Positions 19,107 to 29,935 of a stretch of DNA of 64,000 nt are shown in pieces. The notes beneath the pieces are model-generated. The model did no database searches. It had not been told where the DNA came from and saw only the letters and a program-made list of their open reading frames with translations. Positions within the stretch are counted from its first letter, which is position 1. Each line of letters opens with the position of its first letter. The DNA is from Pseudomonas lijiangensis (GTDB lineage Bacteria > Pseudomonadota > Gammaproteobacteria > Pseudomonadales > Pseudomonadaceae), in assembly GCF_018968705.1 (NCBI RefSeq), contig NZ_CP076668.1:496001-560000 (forward strand), written 5' to 3'. A program made the translations under genes and the position numbers.

Positions 19107-20105
19107 TCAGGGTTTTTCAGGCGATGCGCCGTCGTCTTGCCCGGTTCGTGCCTGGACTTTCACCCACCATGGCGTGTGCTGCACGATCTGCACCGGCAAG
19201 GTCGGCATCAAGGCCTTGAGGGCCAGATCGGTATTGCCCAGCGGGAAGCTGCCGGTAATCCGCAGATCCGCGACCTGAGGCGACACACCCAGATAGCCGA
19301 CCCGGTAGCGGCTCAGTTCGTCGAGCATGTCGCCCAGGCGGGCGTTGTCCATGACCAGCATGCCGCGCGTCCAGGCATCGGCGCCTGAGGGCAGGCTCAG
19401 CAGCGGGCCGAGCCCGTTGGCTGTCAGCAGGACTTGCTGCCCTTCGCGCAAGACTTGCTCGTTCCCCTGGTTGCGAGGATTGGCCGCGACCGCCGATTGC
19501 AGCACGCTCAGGCGCGTGCCATCGGTTTCGCGCCTGACGAGGAAGCGAGTGCCCAGGGCGCGCATCCTGCCGTCGCTGGTTTCGACGATGAAGGGGCGTG
19601 GATCGTCATGGTTGCCGGTTTCGACCAGTATTTCCCCATCCTGCAGCACGACCCGACGCTGTTGCGCGTCGTAGTGCACATCGATTGCGCTGTGGGTGTT
19701 GAGGCGAATCAGGGTGTTGTCTGCCAGACGAATGTCCCGCTGTTCGCCGGTTGCGGTGCGCTGGTCGGCGAGCCAGTAATCCAGCGGCAGGTAGCGCTCG
19801 CTCATGAACAGCGCCAGGCCGCAGCTCACTAATACCCCGGCGAGTCCGCCGCCCAGCTTGCGTATACGACGGCGAAGGGTGCCGGGCGCCTGTTGCAAGG
19901 CCTTGCGTGCGGGACCTGCGGGAATGGCGAAGCGCTGGTTGAGCATGCCCAACTGGCTCCAGGCCCGGGCGTGCTCTTCGTTGGCGGCCAGCCATTTGCT
20001 GAACTCGTCCTGCTCGATCCCGTCGCCGGAATCCAGGCACAGTTGCCACGCAATGGCGGCATCCAGCACGTGGGCGGAAACGGGTCTTGAACCAGCGAAT
20101 TTCAT
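19107..20105 (-). CDS. FecR-type sigma-factor regulator
   Basis: A 332-residue inner-membrane regulator. The cytoplasmic N-terminal domain (AIAWQLCLDSG, FSKWLAANEEHARAW) binds the sigma factor. One span lies near residues 95-112 (GLAGVLVSCGLALFM). The periplasmic FecR domain follows, with RTATGEQRDIRLADNTLI and LNTHSAIDV. It receives the occupied-receptor signal from the STN domain. ATG 20105 overlaps the sigma-factor stop by four bases. Confidence 0.92.
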   Translation of the reverse strand: MKFAGSRPVSAHVLDAAIAWQLCLDSGDGIEQDEFSKWLAANEEHARAWSQLGMLNQRFAIPAGPARKALQQAPGTLRRRIRKLGGGLAGVLVSCGLALFMSERYLPLDYWLADQRTATGEQRDIRLADNTLIRLNTHSAIDVHYDAQQRRVVLQDGEILVETGNHDDPRPFIVETSDGRMRALGTRFLVRRETDGTRLSVLQSAVAANPRNQGNEQVLREGQQVLLTANGLGPLLSLPSGADAWTRGMLVMDNARLGDMLDELSRYRVGYLGVSPQVADLRITGSFPLGNTDLALKALMPTLPVQIVQHTPWWVKVQARTGQDDGASPEKP

Positions 20106-20620
20106 GTCGGCTCGCCATACAGGGCGATGTAGCACTGGCGCATGGCCTGGGCCAGGTATTGCCGGACCCGTGAAACCGAAACCCCCAGGCGCTCGGCGAT
20201 TTCGCCATGGCTCAGGCCGTCCAGACGGTTGTACAGAAACGCCGCCCGGGCTTTGCTCGACAGCTTGCCCAGCATCCGGTCGATGGTCTTGAGGTCTTCA
20301 AGGATCAGCAATTGATCCTGCGGGGAAGGGTGTTCGGCTTCCGGGATCAGCATCAGTTCGTTGAGATAAGCCTGTTCCAGCGCTGCGCGGCGGAAGTAGT
20401 CGAACAACAGGCCTTTGGCGACCGCTGCCAGAAAGGCGCGTGGTTCATTCGGGGTCTTGAGTTCGTCACGTCCCAGTAGGCGTACGAAAGTGTCCTGGCT
20501 CAGGTCTTCGGCCCGCTGTGGGCAGGCCACATTGCGTCGAAGCCAGGCCAGCAGCCAGCTGCGATGGTCGCGATACAACACGCCAACGATCTCGTTATGA
20601 GTGCTTGGGGCTGACGACAC
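20102..20620 (-). CDS. ECF sigma factor, FecI type
   Basis: A 172-residue sigma-70 family factor. Region 2 is visible in RRNVACPQRAEDLSQDTFVR and region 4 in LSHGEIAERLGVSVSRVRQY. It would direct transcription of the neighbouring receptor operon when the siderophore binds. GTG 20620 (VSSAPSTHNEIV) is chosen because TCGAGG lies six bases upstream and family members start with a similar S/T-rich leader. A longer ORF from 20695 overlaps the presumed promoter and Fur site. Confidence 0.9.
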   Translation of the reverse strand: MSSAPSTHNEIVGVLYRDHRSWLLAWLRRNVACPQRAEDLSQDTFVRLLGRDELKTPNEPRAFLAAVAKGLLFDYFRRAALEQAYLNELMLIPEAEHPSPQDQLLILEDLKTIDRMLGKLSSKARAAFLYNRLDGLSHGEIAERLGVSVSRVRQYLAQAMRQCYIALYGEPT

Positions 20621-20646
20621 GAATGGCCTCGAATGGAAATGTGTTA

Positions 20647-20665
20647 AATAACGAGAACGATTCGC
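20647..20665. promoter_or_regulatory. Putative Fur box before the fecI-type gene
   Basis: AATAACGAGAACGATTCGC, read on either strand, matches about 11 of 19 positions of the classic Fur consensus. It lies 27 bp upstream of the sigma-factor start, where iron repression of such operons usually acts. A motif scan with a Pseudomonas Fur matrix would settle it. Confidence 0.45.
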
Positions 20666-20724
20666 GATTCTGTCAGAGCGCGTGGATACTGGCAATTGAC
20701 GCTTATCGGAATACCAACTTCGCC

Positions 20725-20819
20725 CTGTGGGAGGGGGCTTGCCCGCGACGGCTTCAATGAAGCGGATAAAACAGTTTTTGACCTCACTGGCCCTGTCGCC
20801 GGCAAGCCGCCTCCCACAG
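20725..20819. repeat. REP pair, divergent member
   Basis: Arms CTGTGGGAGGGGGCTTGCCC… (20725-20752) and …GGCAAGCCGCCTCCCACAG (to 20819) face each other around 42 bp. The arms differ at several positions from each other and from the GGCAGCTTGCTGG class, suggesting a mixed or decayed pair. Confidence 0.75.
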
Positions 20820-20849
20820 TCATTGCCTGTTCATTCGCGAAACAAGAGA

Positions 20850-21671
20850 TCAGCGCTTATTCCCGACCGGCGCCAGCAACAGCTCGATACGGTGCTTGCG
20901 AATACCATCGGCCGCGGCTTCTGCCAGTGCGGCATCGGTGATGATGGTGTCGAACTGTTCAAGGGCTGAAACCTTGTACATGCCGAAGGTGCCGTATTTC
21001 GAGCTGGTGGCGATCAGTACGGTCTGGGATGCCGACTGCATGGCCGCCTGTTTGACTTCGACTTTCAGTGCCGAAGGTGTGGTGGTGCCCCGTTGCAGGT
21101 CCCATGAGCTGGTGGACAGGAACGCCACATCCGTGGCCAGTTGACGCAATGTCGCAGCAGCCAGCCCGCCGACGCTGGAGCGGTTGGGATGGTCGAGCAG
21201 GCCGCCGGTATGAATGACATCCACATGAGCGGCATCGGCCAGGGCGTTGACGATGCCGAAGTCATTGGTGACCACGGTCATGCCGGACAGCGCCACGATA
21301 TGCGGCACGATCTCCAGGGTGCTGGTGCCGGCGTCCAGATAAACGGTCATGTCCGGATGCAGCAACCCGGCTGCCAGCCTGGCCATGCCTTGCTTGTGAG
21401 GCAACTCCACGACAGCCTTGGATTGATGACTGGGTTCGCTGTGAACCTGGCTGGCGATACGTACGCCACCGGTCACCGAATAGGCGCGTCCTTCCTGTTC
21501 CAGCACGGCGATATCGCGGCGGATGGTCATGTGCGAGCACTCGAACATTTCCATCAGCTGGTGCACGCTGAGTACCTGGTGCTTGCGCAGTTGACGAAGC
21601 ATCAGCTCGCGTCGTTGATCTGGGATCATCGGTGTACCGCCAACAATGGCGATATCCTCTTCGGTGGACAT
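20850..21671 (-). CDS. DeoR/GlpR-family transcriptional regulator
   Basis: A 273-residue cytoplasmic repressor. The N-terminal winged helix (QRRELMLRQLRKHQVLSVHQ, then CSHMTIRRDIAVLE) binds DNA. The C-terminal sugar-phosphate-sensor domain shows DAGTSTLEIVPHI and a late TSSKYGTFGMYKV. The start at 21671 has CAGGAG upstream. Its divergent neighbour is a DMT transporter gene, a likely target. The effector is unknown. Confidence 0.88.
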   Translation of the reverse strand: MSTEEDIAIVGGTPMIPDQRRELMLRQLRKHQVLSVHQLMEMFECSHMTIRRDIAVLEQEGRAYSVTGGVRIASQVHSEPSHQSKAVVELPHKQGMARLAAGLLHPDMTVYLDAGTSTLEIVPHIVALSGMTVVTNDFGIVNALADAAHVDVIHTGGLLDHPNRSSVGGLAAATLRQLATDVAFLSTSSWDLQRGTTTPSALKVEVKQAAMQSASQTVLIATSSKYGTFGMYKVSALEQFDTIITDAALAEAAADGIRKHRIELLLAPVGNKR

Positions 21672-21822
21672 TCCTGCTCCTGTGCATCCATGAACGGCGG
21701 TCCTTGCATCTTAGCCAATCGCTCCGACAATCGCAGCAGCTCTCTCCACGGCAAATCTGTCGGCAACCGCTGAATCCACTATGCTCGCGCAGGTGCATGG
21801 AATTGTTTCAAGGAGAGTCTGA

Positions 21823-22662
21823 GTGCTGGCAACTGCTCTGGTATTGATGGCAGCGGTGCTGCATGCAATATGGAACACCCTCGTCAAATTCAGTGTCGAA
21901 CGGCTGCTCGTGATTGCCAGCATGGATGCCGTGGCTCTGCTCTGTGCGCTTCTGGCGCTGGGGTTCGTCACTGCCCCGCAACCTCATATCTGGCCATGGC
22001 TGGTGGCGTCGGCGCTGTTCGAGCTGCTTTATCGCTATCTCTTGATCAAGGCTTATCGGGTCGGTGATCTTGGGCTGGTCTATCCGCTGATGCGTGGGCT
22101 TTCGCCGTTGGTGGTGCTGGGGCTGACTCTGGTGTTTGCGGGCGAGCAATTGAGTGGTCAGCAGATTTTCGGGATCTTGCTGATTCCTCTGGGGATGGTC
22201 TGTCTGCTTTGGCAGGGTGGAGGTGGCGCTCGTCTGCCGTGGTCGATGTTACCCGTGGTGGGCATGATTGGCGTATGCATCGGCAGCTACACTTGGATCG
22301 ACGGGCAAGCCATTCGTTTGGGAGCACATCCGCTGGACTATCTGGTCTGGCTGACGCTGATCAGCGCCTGGCCTTTTCCGTTCCTGGCGGTCTGTCACAA
22401 GCGCTCGGCCTTCGTGTCGTTCTGGCGAGAGCAGTGGCAGTTGGGTCTGAGCGTCGGGTTGTGTGTCCTGTTCAGCTATGCGCTGGTGCTTTGGGCCATG
22501 CAGTCGGGATCGGTTGCCGAAGCGGCGGCACTGCGGGAGGTCAGCGTAGTGCTGGTGGTGCTGTTCGGTATGCGTTATCTGAAAGAACCTTTTGGCCGCC
22601 CTCGGCTGCTGGCTTGCGGGCTGGTATTGCTCGGCATGTTTCTAATGAAGTTCAAGTTATAG
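21823..22662 (+). CDS. DMT (EamA) family transporter
   Basis: A 279-residue inner-membrane protein with about ten hydrophobic helices arranged as two EamA repeats, beginning VLATALVLMAAVLHAIWNTLVK and ending with a lysine-bearing tail after GLVLLGMFLMKFKL. The start is GTG 21823 with AAGGAGAG six bases upstream. Substrate unknown; these proteins usually export metabolites or amino acids. It is divergent from the DeoR regulator and 11 bp ahead of the MAPEG gene, which may be cotranscribed. Confidence 0.85.
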   Translation: MLATALVLMAAVLHAIWNTLVKFSVERLLVIASMDAVALLCALLALGFVTAPQPHIWPWLVASALFELLYRYLLIKAYRVGDLGLVYPLMRGLSPLVVLGLTLVFAGEQLSGQQIFGILLIPLGMVCLLWQGGGGARLPWSMLPVVGMIGVCIGSYTWIDGQAIRLGAHPLDYLVWLTLISAWPFPFLAVCHKRSAFVSFWREQWQLGLSVGLCVLFSYALVLWAMQSGSVAEAAALREVSVVLVVLFGMRYLKEPFGRPRLLACGLVLLGMFLMKFKL

Positions 22663-22673
22663 GAAGTTGAGGT

Positions 22674-23072
22674 ATGACAGTTGCATTCTGGTGCGTATTG
22701 ATTGCGATCATTTTGCCGATCGTTTGTGCTGGCATAGCCAAGATCGGAAGTGGCAGGTACAACAACAGGCATAATCACGATCCACGAAGCTTTCTCGATT
22801 CCCTGGGGGGGTTTCCCAAGCGCGCCCATGCGGCGCAATTGAACAGTTATGAAATCACTCCTGCTTTCGCTGCTGCGGTCATCATTGCTCACATAGCGGG
22901 CAATGCGCAGTTGGTCACTATCGATGTACTGGCCGTTCTATTCATTACCAGTCGGTTGCTCTACATCATCTTCTACGTTGCCGATCTGGCTACCATGCGT
23001 TCTGTGGTGTGGCTGATCGGTCTTGGTGCCATTGTAGGAATGTTTGTAGCTTCGGCTTTTCCGGCTGCCTGA
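22674..23072 (+). CDS. MAPEG family membrane protein
   Basis: A 132-residue protein with four predicted membrane helices (VLIAIILPIVCAGIAKIG; FAAAVIIAHIAGN; VLAVLFITSRLLYIIFYVAD; SVVWLIGLGAIVGMFVAS). The segment AAQLNSYEITPAFAAAV and the SRLLYIIFYVADLATMRS region fit the MAPEG fold of eicosanoid/glutathione metabolism proteins; bacterial members have no clear role. The ribosome site is AGGAAGTTGAGG. Confidence 0.82.
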   Translation: MTVAFWCVLIAIILPIVCAGIAKIGSGRYNNRHNHDPRSFLDSLGGFPKRAHAAQLNSYEITPAFAAAVIIAHIAGNAQLVTIDVLAVLFITSRLLYIIFYVADLATMRSVVWLIGLGAIVGMFVASAFPAA

Positions 23073-23152
23073 GTGCAGCATTGCTGCACGTCTCTTCAAC
23101 GGTGGTCAAGGACACTGGCCACCGTTGCCCATCCGATGCATCGAGCCCTGAT

Positions 23153-23596
23153 TTGAAAAGACTGTGTGCTGTCCTGTTGTCCTGTCTGGTACTGAGCGCC
23201 TGTGGCGGTGTCGACCCCGATTCACCCTTGGGGCAGCGCAAGGCGATCTTCAAGGAAATGCTCAAGACCAGCGAGGATCTGGGAGGCATGTTGCGTGGGC
23301 GCATCGCATTCGATGGCCAGCGTTTCAGCGATGGGGCGATTCGTCTCGACAGCCTGGCCCATGAACCCTGGAAGCATTTTCCACAGGTCAGGGAATCCGA
23401 CCATACAAGCGCAACGGATGCTGTCTGGCAGAAACAGGCACGCTTTCAGGACATGGCCCGTGCTCTTGAAACCGCAACCGGCAAACTGGTGAAGGTATCC
23501 GGCGTCAGGCCGTTTTCCGCCAGCAACCTGGCACCCGCAGTCGACAAGGTCGAGGCTGCATGCCAGGCCTGTCACCGGGAATTCAGGAATCACTGA
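23153..23596 (+). CDS. Lipoprotein-type cytochrome c' (class II)
   Basis: A 147-residue haem protein. The N-terminus (LKRLCAVLLSCLVLSACGG) is a lipoprotein signal with lipobox Cys17. The C-terminal CQACH (C137, C140, H141) is the haem-attachment site, placed near the end as in class II cytochromes c. Four-helix features (AIFKEMLKTSEDLGGMLRG, FQDMARALETATG) fit. The best start is TTG 23153, since it gives a complete lipoprotein signal; no good ATG exists. Cytochromes c' bind NO or carry electrons. It follows the MAPEG gene by 80 bp. Confidence 0.8.
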   Translation: MKRLCAVLLSCLVLSACGGVDPDSPLGQRKAIFKEMLKTSEDLGGMLRGRIAFDGQRFSDGAIRLDSLAHEPWKHFPQVRESDHTSATDAVWQKQARFQDMARALETATGKLVKVSGVRPFSASNLAPAVDKVEAACQACHREFRNH

Positions 23597-23640
23597 ATTC
23601 GCTACTGGATAATGCCGATCAGTCAAGGTCAATGAATCAC

Positions 23641-23731
23641 TGTGTGGGAGGCAGCTTGCTGGCGACTTCAGCGTACGACGCAGAATATCTGTCAGTTTCA
23701 GGCCTTTTTCGCCAGCAAGCTGCCTCCCACA
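23641..23731. repeat. REP pair (REPIN), GGGAGGCAGCTTGCTGGCG type, copy 2
   Basis: Same arms as copy 1, interior 47 bp, followed by the conserved tail AACTGATCGGCACTA. The left flank AATGAATCACTGTGTGGG nearly equals that of copy 3 at 49,005-49,021, so conservation runs past the hairpin. Confidence 0.85.
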
Positions 23732-23766
23732 TGTGTTGTTTGTGCTTTAACTGATCGGCACTATTC

Positions 23767-24168
23767 CTACTGGACTTTTTCCAGCTCGGTCTGGGCGTCC
23801 TGCAATTGTTTGCGCGACTCGGCGAGCTTGTCTTTGCGCTTGTCGATTTTCTCCGGGTCGCCCTTGGCCATGGCTTTGTTCAGGTCGTTCTGGCGGCGGC
23901 TCACTTCGCGCTTGGCATCCAGCACGTTCTGTTCCCGCTGCTTGAGCAAGGATGTCTCGGTGCAGTTGGCGTTGACCTCACTCAGGGCTTTTTCCAGGCC
24001 TGCCTGCTCGCGTTTATTGCCATCGGCCTTGGCTTCCTGAATCTTGCTGCTGATCTCCTGGCTCTTGACCAGGCACTCCGATGGAGGCGGGGCCTGTTCG
24101 GCAGCGAGTAACGGGGGGGCTGACAGCGTGAAGCTGCCGAGCAGAATAAGGGTGGAAAGAAACTTCAT
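23767..24168 (-). CDS. DUF1090 family periplasmic protein (YqjC-like)
   Basis: A 133-residue protein with a signal peptide (MKFLSTLILLGSFTLSAPPLLAA). The rest is highly charged and predicted coiled coil (LLKQREQNVLDAKREVSRRQ…KLAESRKQLQDAQTELEKVQ) with two cysteines (ECLVKSQ and NANCTET) likely bridged. This pattern is that of DUF1090. Start 24168 has AAGGAG six bases upstream; a longer ORF from 24375 overlaps ligB and is rejected. Role unknown. Confidence 0.85.
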   Translation of the reverse strand: MKFLSTLILLGSFTLSAPPLLAAEQAPPPSECLVKSQEISSKIQEAKADGNKREQAGLEKALSEVNANCTETSLLKQREQNVLDAKREVSRRQNDLNKAMAKGDPEKIDKRKDKLAESRKQLQDAQTELEKVQ

Positions 24169-24221
24169 GTGAACTCCTTGAAAAACCATAACGTCCGGTC
24201 GCGCGGGCGATGAAAAAAATA

Positions 24222-25973
<1,752 letters not shown>

Positions 25974-26089
25974 TTACCGGGTTTTTCAGCGGGTACAGAT
26001 GAGGGCGAATTCTGTGAACAGCTGTGTCTTTAGTCTTTACTGCGAGCATGCAGAATAAGCATTCAGTTCAACTATCGATCGGGTGCCTC

Positions 26090-26710
26090 ATGGATCTATC
26101 GACCCTCGCGGTTTTCATTCCTGCCTGTTTCGCCCTCAACATGGCGCCCGGCCCGAACAATCTGCTATCCATCAGCAACGCGACGCGCTACGGGTTTGTC
26201 CGGTCTTGTGTCGGTGGCATTGGGCGCTTATTGGCCTTTGTGATCATGATCTCGCTGGCTGCTGTGGGACTTGCGGCAGTGCTGCATACGTCCGAGTGGC
26301 TGTTCCATGTGATCAAGGTTGTCGGCGCGGCCTATCTGTTTTATCTGGCGGTGCAGTTGTGGCGAGCCAGTCCCCAGGATCAGGGCGATATGAGTGCTGT
26401 CTCGGCAAATGCATGGAGCCTGGCGCGCCAGGAGTTTCTGGTGGCCATCGGTAATCCCAAGGCGATTCTGTTGTTTACGGCTTTCTTGCCGCAGTTCATC
26501 GAACATACGGGCAATGTAACCAGCCAGTTCGCGATATTGGGCGGGCTCTTTATAGCTTTGGAGTGTGTGGCTATCAGTCTGTACGGCTACATGGGCGTGC
26601 ATGCCCGCCGACTGTTTGCCCGGCCCAGCGGCAAGCGCTTGTTCAATCGCGCCTGCGCCGGGTTGCTTGCGGGAGCAGCTTCGGTGTTATTGGTGTCGCG
26701 GCGGGCTTGA
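26090..26710 (+). CDS. LysE/RhtB family exporter
   Basis: A 206-residue inner-membrane protein with about six helices. The N-terminal family motif NMAPGPNNLLSISNATRYG is clear, and GNPKAILLFTAFLPQF marks the fourth helix. ATG 26090 (MDLSTLAVFIPACFAL) is the family start; an extension from 26024 adds residues with no hydrophobic pattern. Members export amino acids or similar small molecules. It runs divergently from ligB and convergently into the repeat protein, with 7 bp between stops. Confidence 0.88.
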   Translation: MDLSTLAVFIPACFALNMAPGPNNLLSISNATRYGFVRSCVGGIGRLLAFVIMISLAAVGLAAVLHTSEWLFHVIKVVGAAYLFYLAVQLWRASPQDQGDMSAVSANAWSLARQEFLVAIGNPKAILLFTAFLPQFIEHTGNVTSQFAILGGLFIALECVAISLYGYMGVHARRLFARPSGKRLFNRACAGLLAGAASVLLVSRRA

Positions 26711-26717
26711 GGGCCGG

Positions 26718-27137
26718 TTATTTCTGATGGTTTGTATCCTGCCCGCCAAAGATGTTGGAACGGCTGGTTGAGCTGCTGCCATCATTGTTTTGTGTGTCTT
26801 GCCCGCCGAAGATATTTGAGCGGCTGGTTGAGCTACTACCGTCGCTATATTGTGTGTCTTGTCCACCGAGGATGTTCGCGCGGCTGTTTGAACTGCTGCC
26901 ATCATTGTTTTGTGTGTCTTGTCCGCCAAAGATGTTGGATCGGCTATTTGAACTTCTGCCATCACTGTATTGTGTGTCTTGCCCGCCGAAGATATTTGCC
27001 CTGCTCGTTGAAGTTGTTCCATTGTCATAACGGCAGTCATAACCGCCAAAGATGTTGGCGCTGCACGTATCGGCAAAAGCTTGATGCAGCGGTGAGGCGA
27101 GCAGAATGGAGCCCAACAGAATAGCCTTGAGTTTCAT
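26718..27137 (-). CDS. Secreted protein of exact 20-residue repeats (unknown function)
   Basis: A 139-residue protein with signal peptide MKLKAILLGSILLASPLHQAFA. The mature part is six units with NIFGG (NILGG once) at residues 28, 48, 68, 88, 108 and 128, exactly 20 apart. Units end alternately DTQYSDG and DTQNNDG, so a 40-residue order shows through. The first unit differs (CSANIFGGYDCRYDNG) and holds both cysteines of the mature chain, probably a disulphide cap. Start 27137 has AAGGAAC upstream. The repeat, rich in Gly, Ser, Asp and Asn, could fold as a beta solenoid or bind metal; I do not recognise a family. Confidence 0.82.
   Translation of the reverse strand: MKLKAILLGSILLASPLHQAFADTCSANIFGGYDCRYDNGTTSTSRANIFGGQDTQYSDGRSSNSRSNIFGGQDTQNNDGSSSNSRANILGGQDTQYSDGSSSTSRSNIFGGQDTQNNDGSSSTSRSNIFGGQDTNHQK
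26730..27062 (-). repeat. 60-bp tandem repeat coding for the 20-residue units
   Basis: About five and a half units of 60 bp with near-identical sequence in alternating two-unit order. Such arrays change copy number by slippage or recombination, in steps that keep the reading frame. Confidence 0.85.
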
Positions 27138-27418
27138 GATGTTCCTTACAATAAGTGCAGGAATAACGGGGCAAAGTCATCAGCCTCACTCGATACGGCG
27201 AGAGTGATTGAGTGGTTGGTGGCGGGGAAATATCAATGGCTTGTTTTTGGGACACCTCGTTAAGGTTCGAGTTAACAGGGTGGCCTTTTTCACCCTTTTA
27301 AATTTATACGAATATGGCGTTACGCCATTACTTATACAGACTGGATGTTCCAGGCTAAGTTTCGGGTGCAAGAAAATATATCGTCACGTCGCGTCGTCAG
27401 AGGCGGACTTGAAACGAC
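27138..27418. other. Gene-free stretch between the repeat protein and the metK terminator
   Basis: About 280 bp with more A+T than its flanks. It must hold the promoter of the repeat-protein gene. A GGCGTTACGCC palindrome lies near 27315. No convincing gene is seen on either strand. Confidence 0.5.
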
Positions 27419-27451
27419 AAAGCCCCGGACGAGCCAATCGTCCGGGGCTTT
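27419..27451 (-). terminator. Rho-independent terminator of metK
   Basis: A perfect 13-bp stem (AAAGCCCCGGACG with CGTCCGGGGCTTT) and 7-base loop, about 20 bp after the metK stop. On the metK strand the stem ends in TTT. Confidence 0.85.
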
Positions 27452-27472
27452 GTGTTGAAGCGTTAAAGCGTA

Positions 27473-28663
<1,191 letters not shown>

Positions 28664-28683
28664 CTCTACGGGTTTCCTGAATT

Positions 28684-29679
28684 TTACCGATGGTGAGTGT
28701 TGCCAGCCGGTCGCTGAAAGTGGCGAACCTGGATCTGGAAACCATTACGTAAGCCTACATACAGGCTTTCCCCGGGAACTAGCCCCGCAGCGATGGCCCA
28801 ACGGGCCAGATCATCCTGTTCGAAACCTAACCAAAGATCGCCACAGGCCTCCCTGGCCCAGCTCTGGTCATGACTACACAACTCTGTTACCAGCAGGCTA
28901 CCGCCGGGTTGCAATCGCTCGGCCAGTTGCCTCAAGGCTTCGGCCGGTGCGGCGAAATGATGAAGCACCATGTTCAGAACGACACAGTCGGCGCTTATTT
29001 TAGTGCCCGTAAGGGCGTCGGCCAGTACCAGCTCGACGTTATCCAGCTTCTCGCGCTCGCAGACGTCGCGGGCCAGTTCCAGCATCGCCGGGCTGTTGTC
29101 CATGGCTGTGACATGGGCAAAGCGCCTGGCCAGCTCAGGTAGAAAGCCTCCGTCGCCGGGGCCGACTTCCAGTGCTGTTGCCTGAGCGTTGAAGCTCAGT
29201 TTGTCCAGCAGGCTCAACAGGCTGTCGCGGTATTGGGCAAGGCCGGCGATCAGATCCTGCTGGGCGCGAAACTTTTCTGCCGTGCGGGCAAAGAAATCCT
29301 GACTGGCCTGGGCGCGCTGGCGGTGCACAAGGTCGATGCGCAGGCTGACATCCTCGGGGAGGGTCAGGACATCCACTTCATCGAGCAGGGCCGCGTGCAG
29401 CCTGCCGCCGGTCAACTGAGTGTGGGGCAGGGCGCGACGGTAAAAGATCGCGTTGCCTTCCCGGCGTGTCGCTACCAGAGAGGCCTGTGCCAGCACTTTC
29501 AGGTGATGACTCATGCCCGACTGGCCGATGGCAAAGATCTGCGCCAGCTCCAGTACGCCAAACGAATCGTTGGCCAGGGCGCGCAATACATTCAGCCGCA
29601 GAGGGTCGCCGCCGGCCTTGCACAGTGCAGAGAGGTCGTCGCAGTCGTCATGGCTGATTGCAGGCACACACAGGTTCAT
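28684..29679 (-). CDS. ArsR-family regulator fused to a SAM-dependent methyltransferase domain
   Basis: A 331-residue fusion. Residues about 15-90 are an ArsR winged helix ([39 protein letters not shown]). Residues about 165-300 are a class I methyltransferase with motif I EVGPGDGG (171-178) and [20 protein letters not shown]. SahR regulators of the methionine cycle are ArsR proteins that respond to S-adenosylhomocysteine; this fusion next to metK suggests a similar job, with the methyltransferase fold as sensor. A 28-bp palindrome lies upstream of its start. Whether the domain still methylates anything is unknown. Confidence 0.88.
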   Translation of the reverse strand: MNLCVPAISHDDCDDLSALCKAGGDPLRLNVLRALANDSFGVLELAQIFAIGQSGMSHHLKVLAQASLVATRREGNAIFYRRALPHTQLTGGRLHAALLDEVDVLTLPEDVSLRIDLVHRQRAQASQDFFARTAEKFRAQQDLIAGLAQYRDSLLSLLDKLSFNAQATALEVGPGDGGFLPELARRFAHVTAMDNSPAMLELARDVCEREKLDNVELVLADALTGTKISADCVVLNMVLHHFAAPAEALRQLAERLQPGGSLLVTELCSHDQSWAREACGDLWLGFEQDDLARWAIAAGLVPGESLYVGLRNGFQIQVRHFQRPAGNTHHR

Positions 29680-29717
29680 GGGGTCGCAGTCTAGTTAGCG
29701 ACCGTTCCGGCTGCAAG

Positions 29718-29745
29718 AGCAATATCAAAAAGTTTTGATATTGCT
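29718..29745. promoter_or_regulatory. Palindromic operator upstream of the ArsR-methyltransferase gene
   Basis: Perfect 13-bp arms, AGCAATATCAAAA and TTTTGATATTGCT, around AG. Its centre is about 52 bp upstream of the regulator's start codon. ArsR dimers bind such AT-rich palindromes, so autoregulation of the regulator-metK operon is the natural reading. Confidence 0.65.
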
Positions 29746-29761
29746 TGGCGAGGGCTTTGTC

Positions 29762-29777
29762 CGTGATGGCCATCACG
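29762..29777. promoter_or_regulatory. 16-bp perfect palindrome in the tktA upstream region
   Basis: CGTGATGGCCATCACG is a perfect 16-bp palindrome about 160 bp before tktA and 85 bp before the divergent regulator gene. It may be a second operator; the protein is unknown. Confidence 0.35.
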
Positions 29778-29935
29778 TTATTCCGTGGGCGAACCTTCAT
29801 TACTGAAGGGAAATAAGGCGACAAGGCAGGAAAAACACCTGCCAACGACTATCTTTCATTGCTCCCAGGCAGTGCCTGAGAGAAAATGGTCGCCTTTTTT
29901 CCGATCCCATTCCTTCATTCTCCAGGAGATCAGCG

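Noticed and set aside
26752..27030. Forward open frame with repeated Cys-Pro motifs
   Set aside because: It is the complement of the 60-bp repeats of the secreted repeat protein, which has the signal peptide and ribosome site.
26730..27062. CRISPR array
   Set aside because: The 60-bp units are directly adjacent with no unique spacers and are coding.
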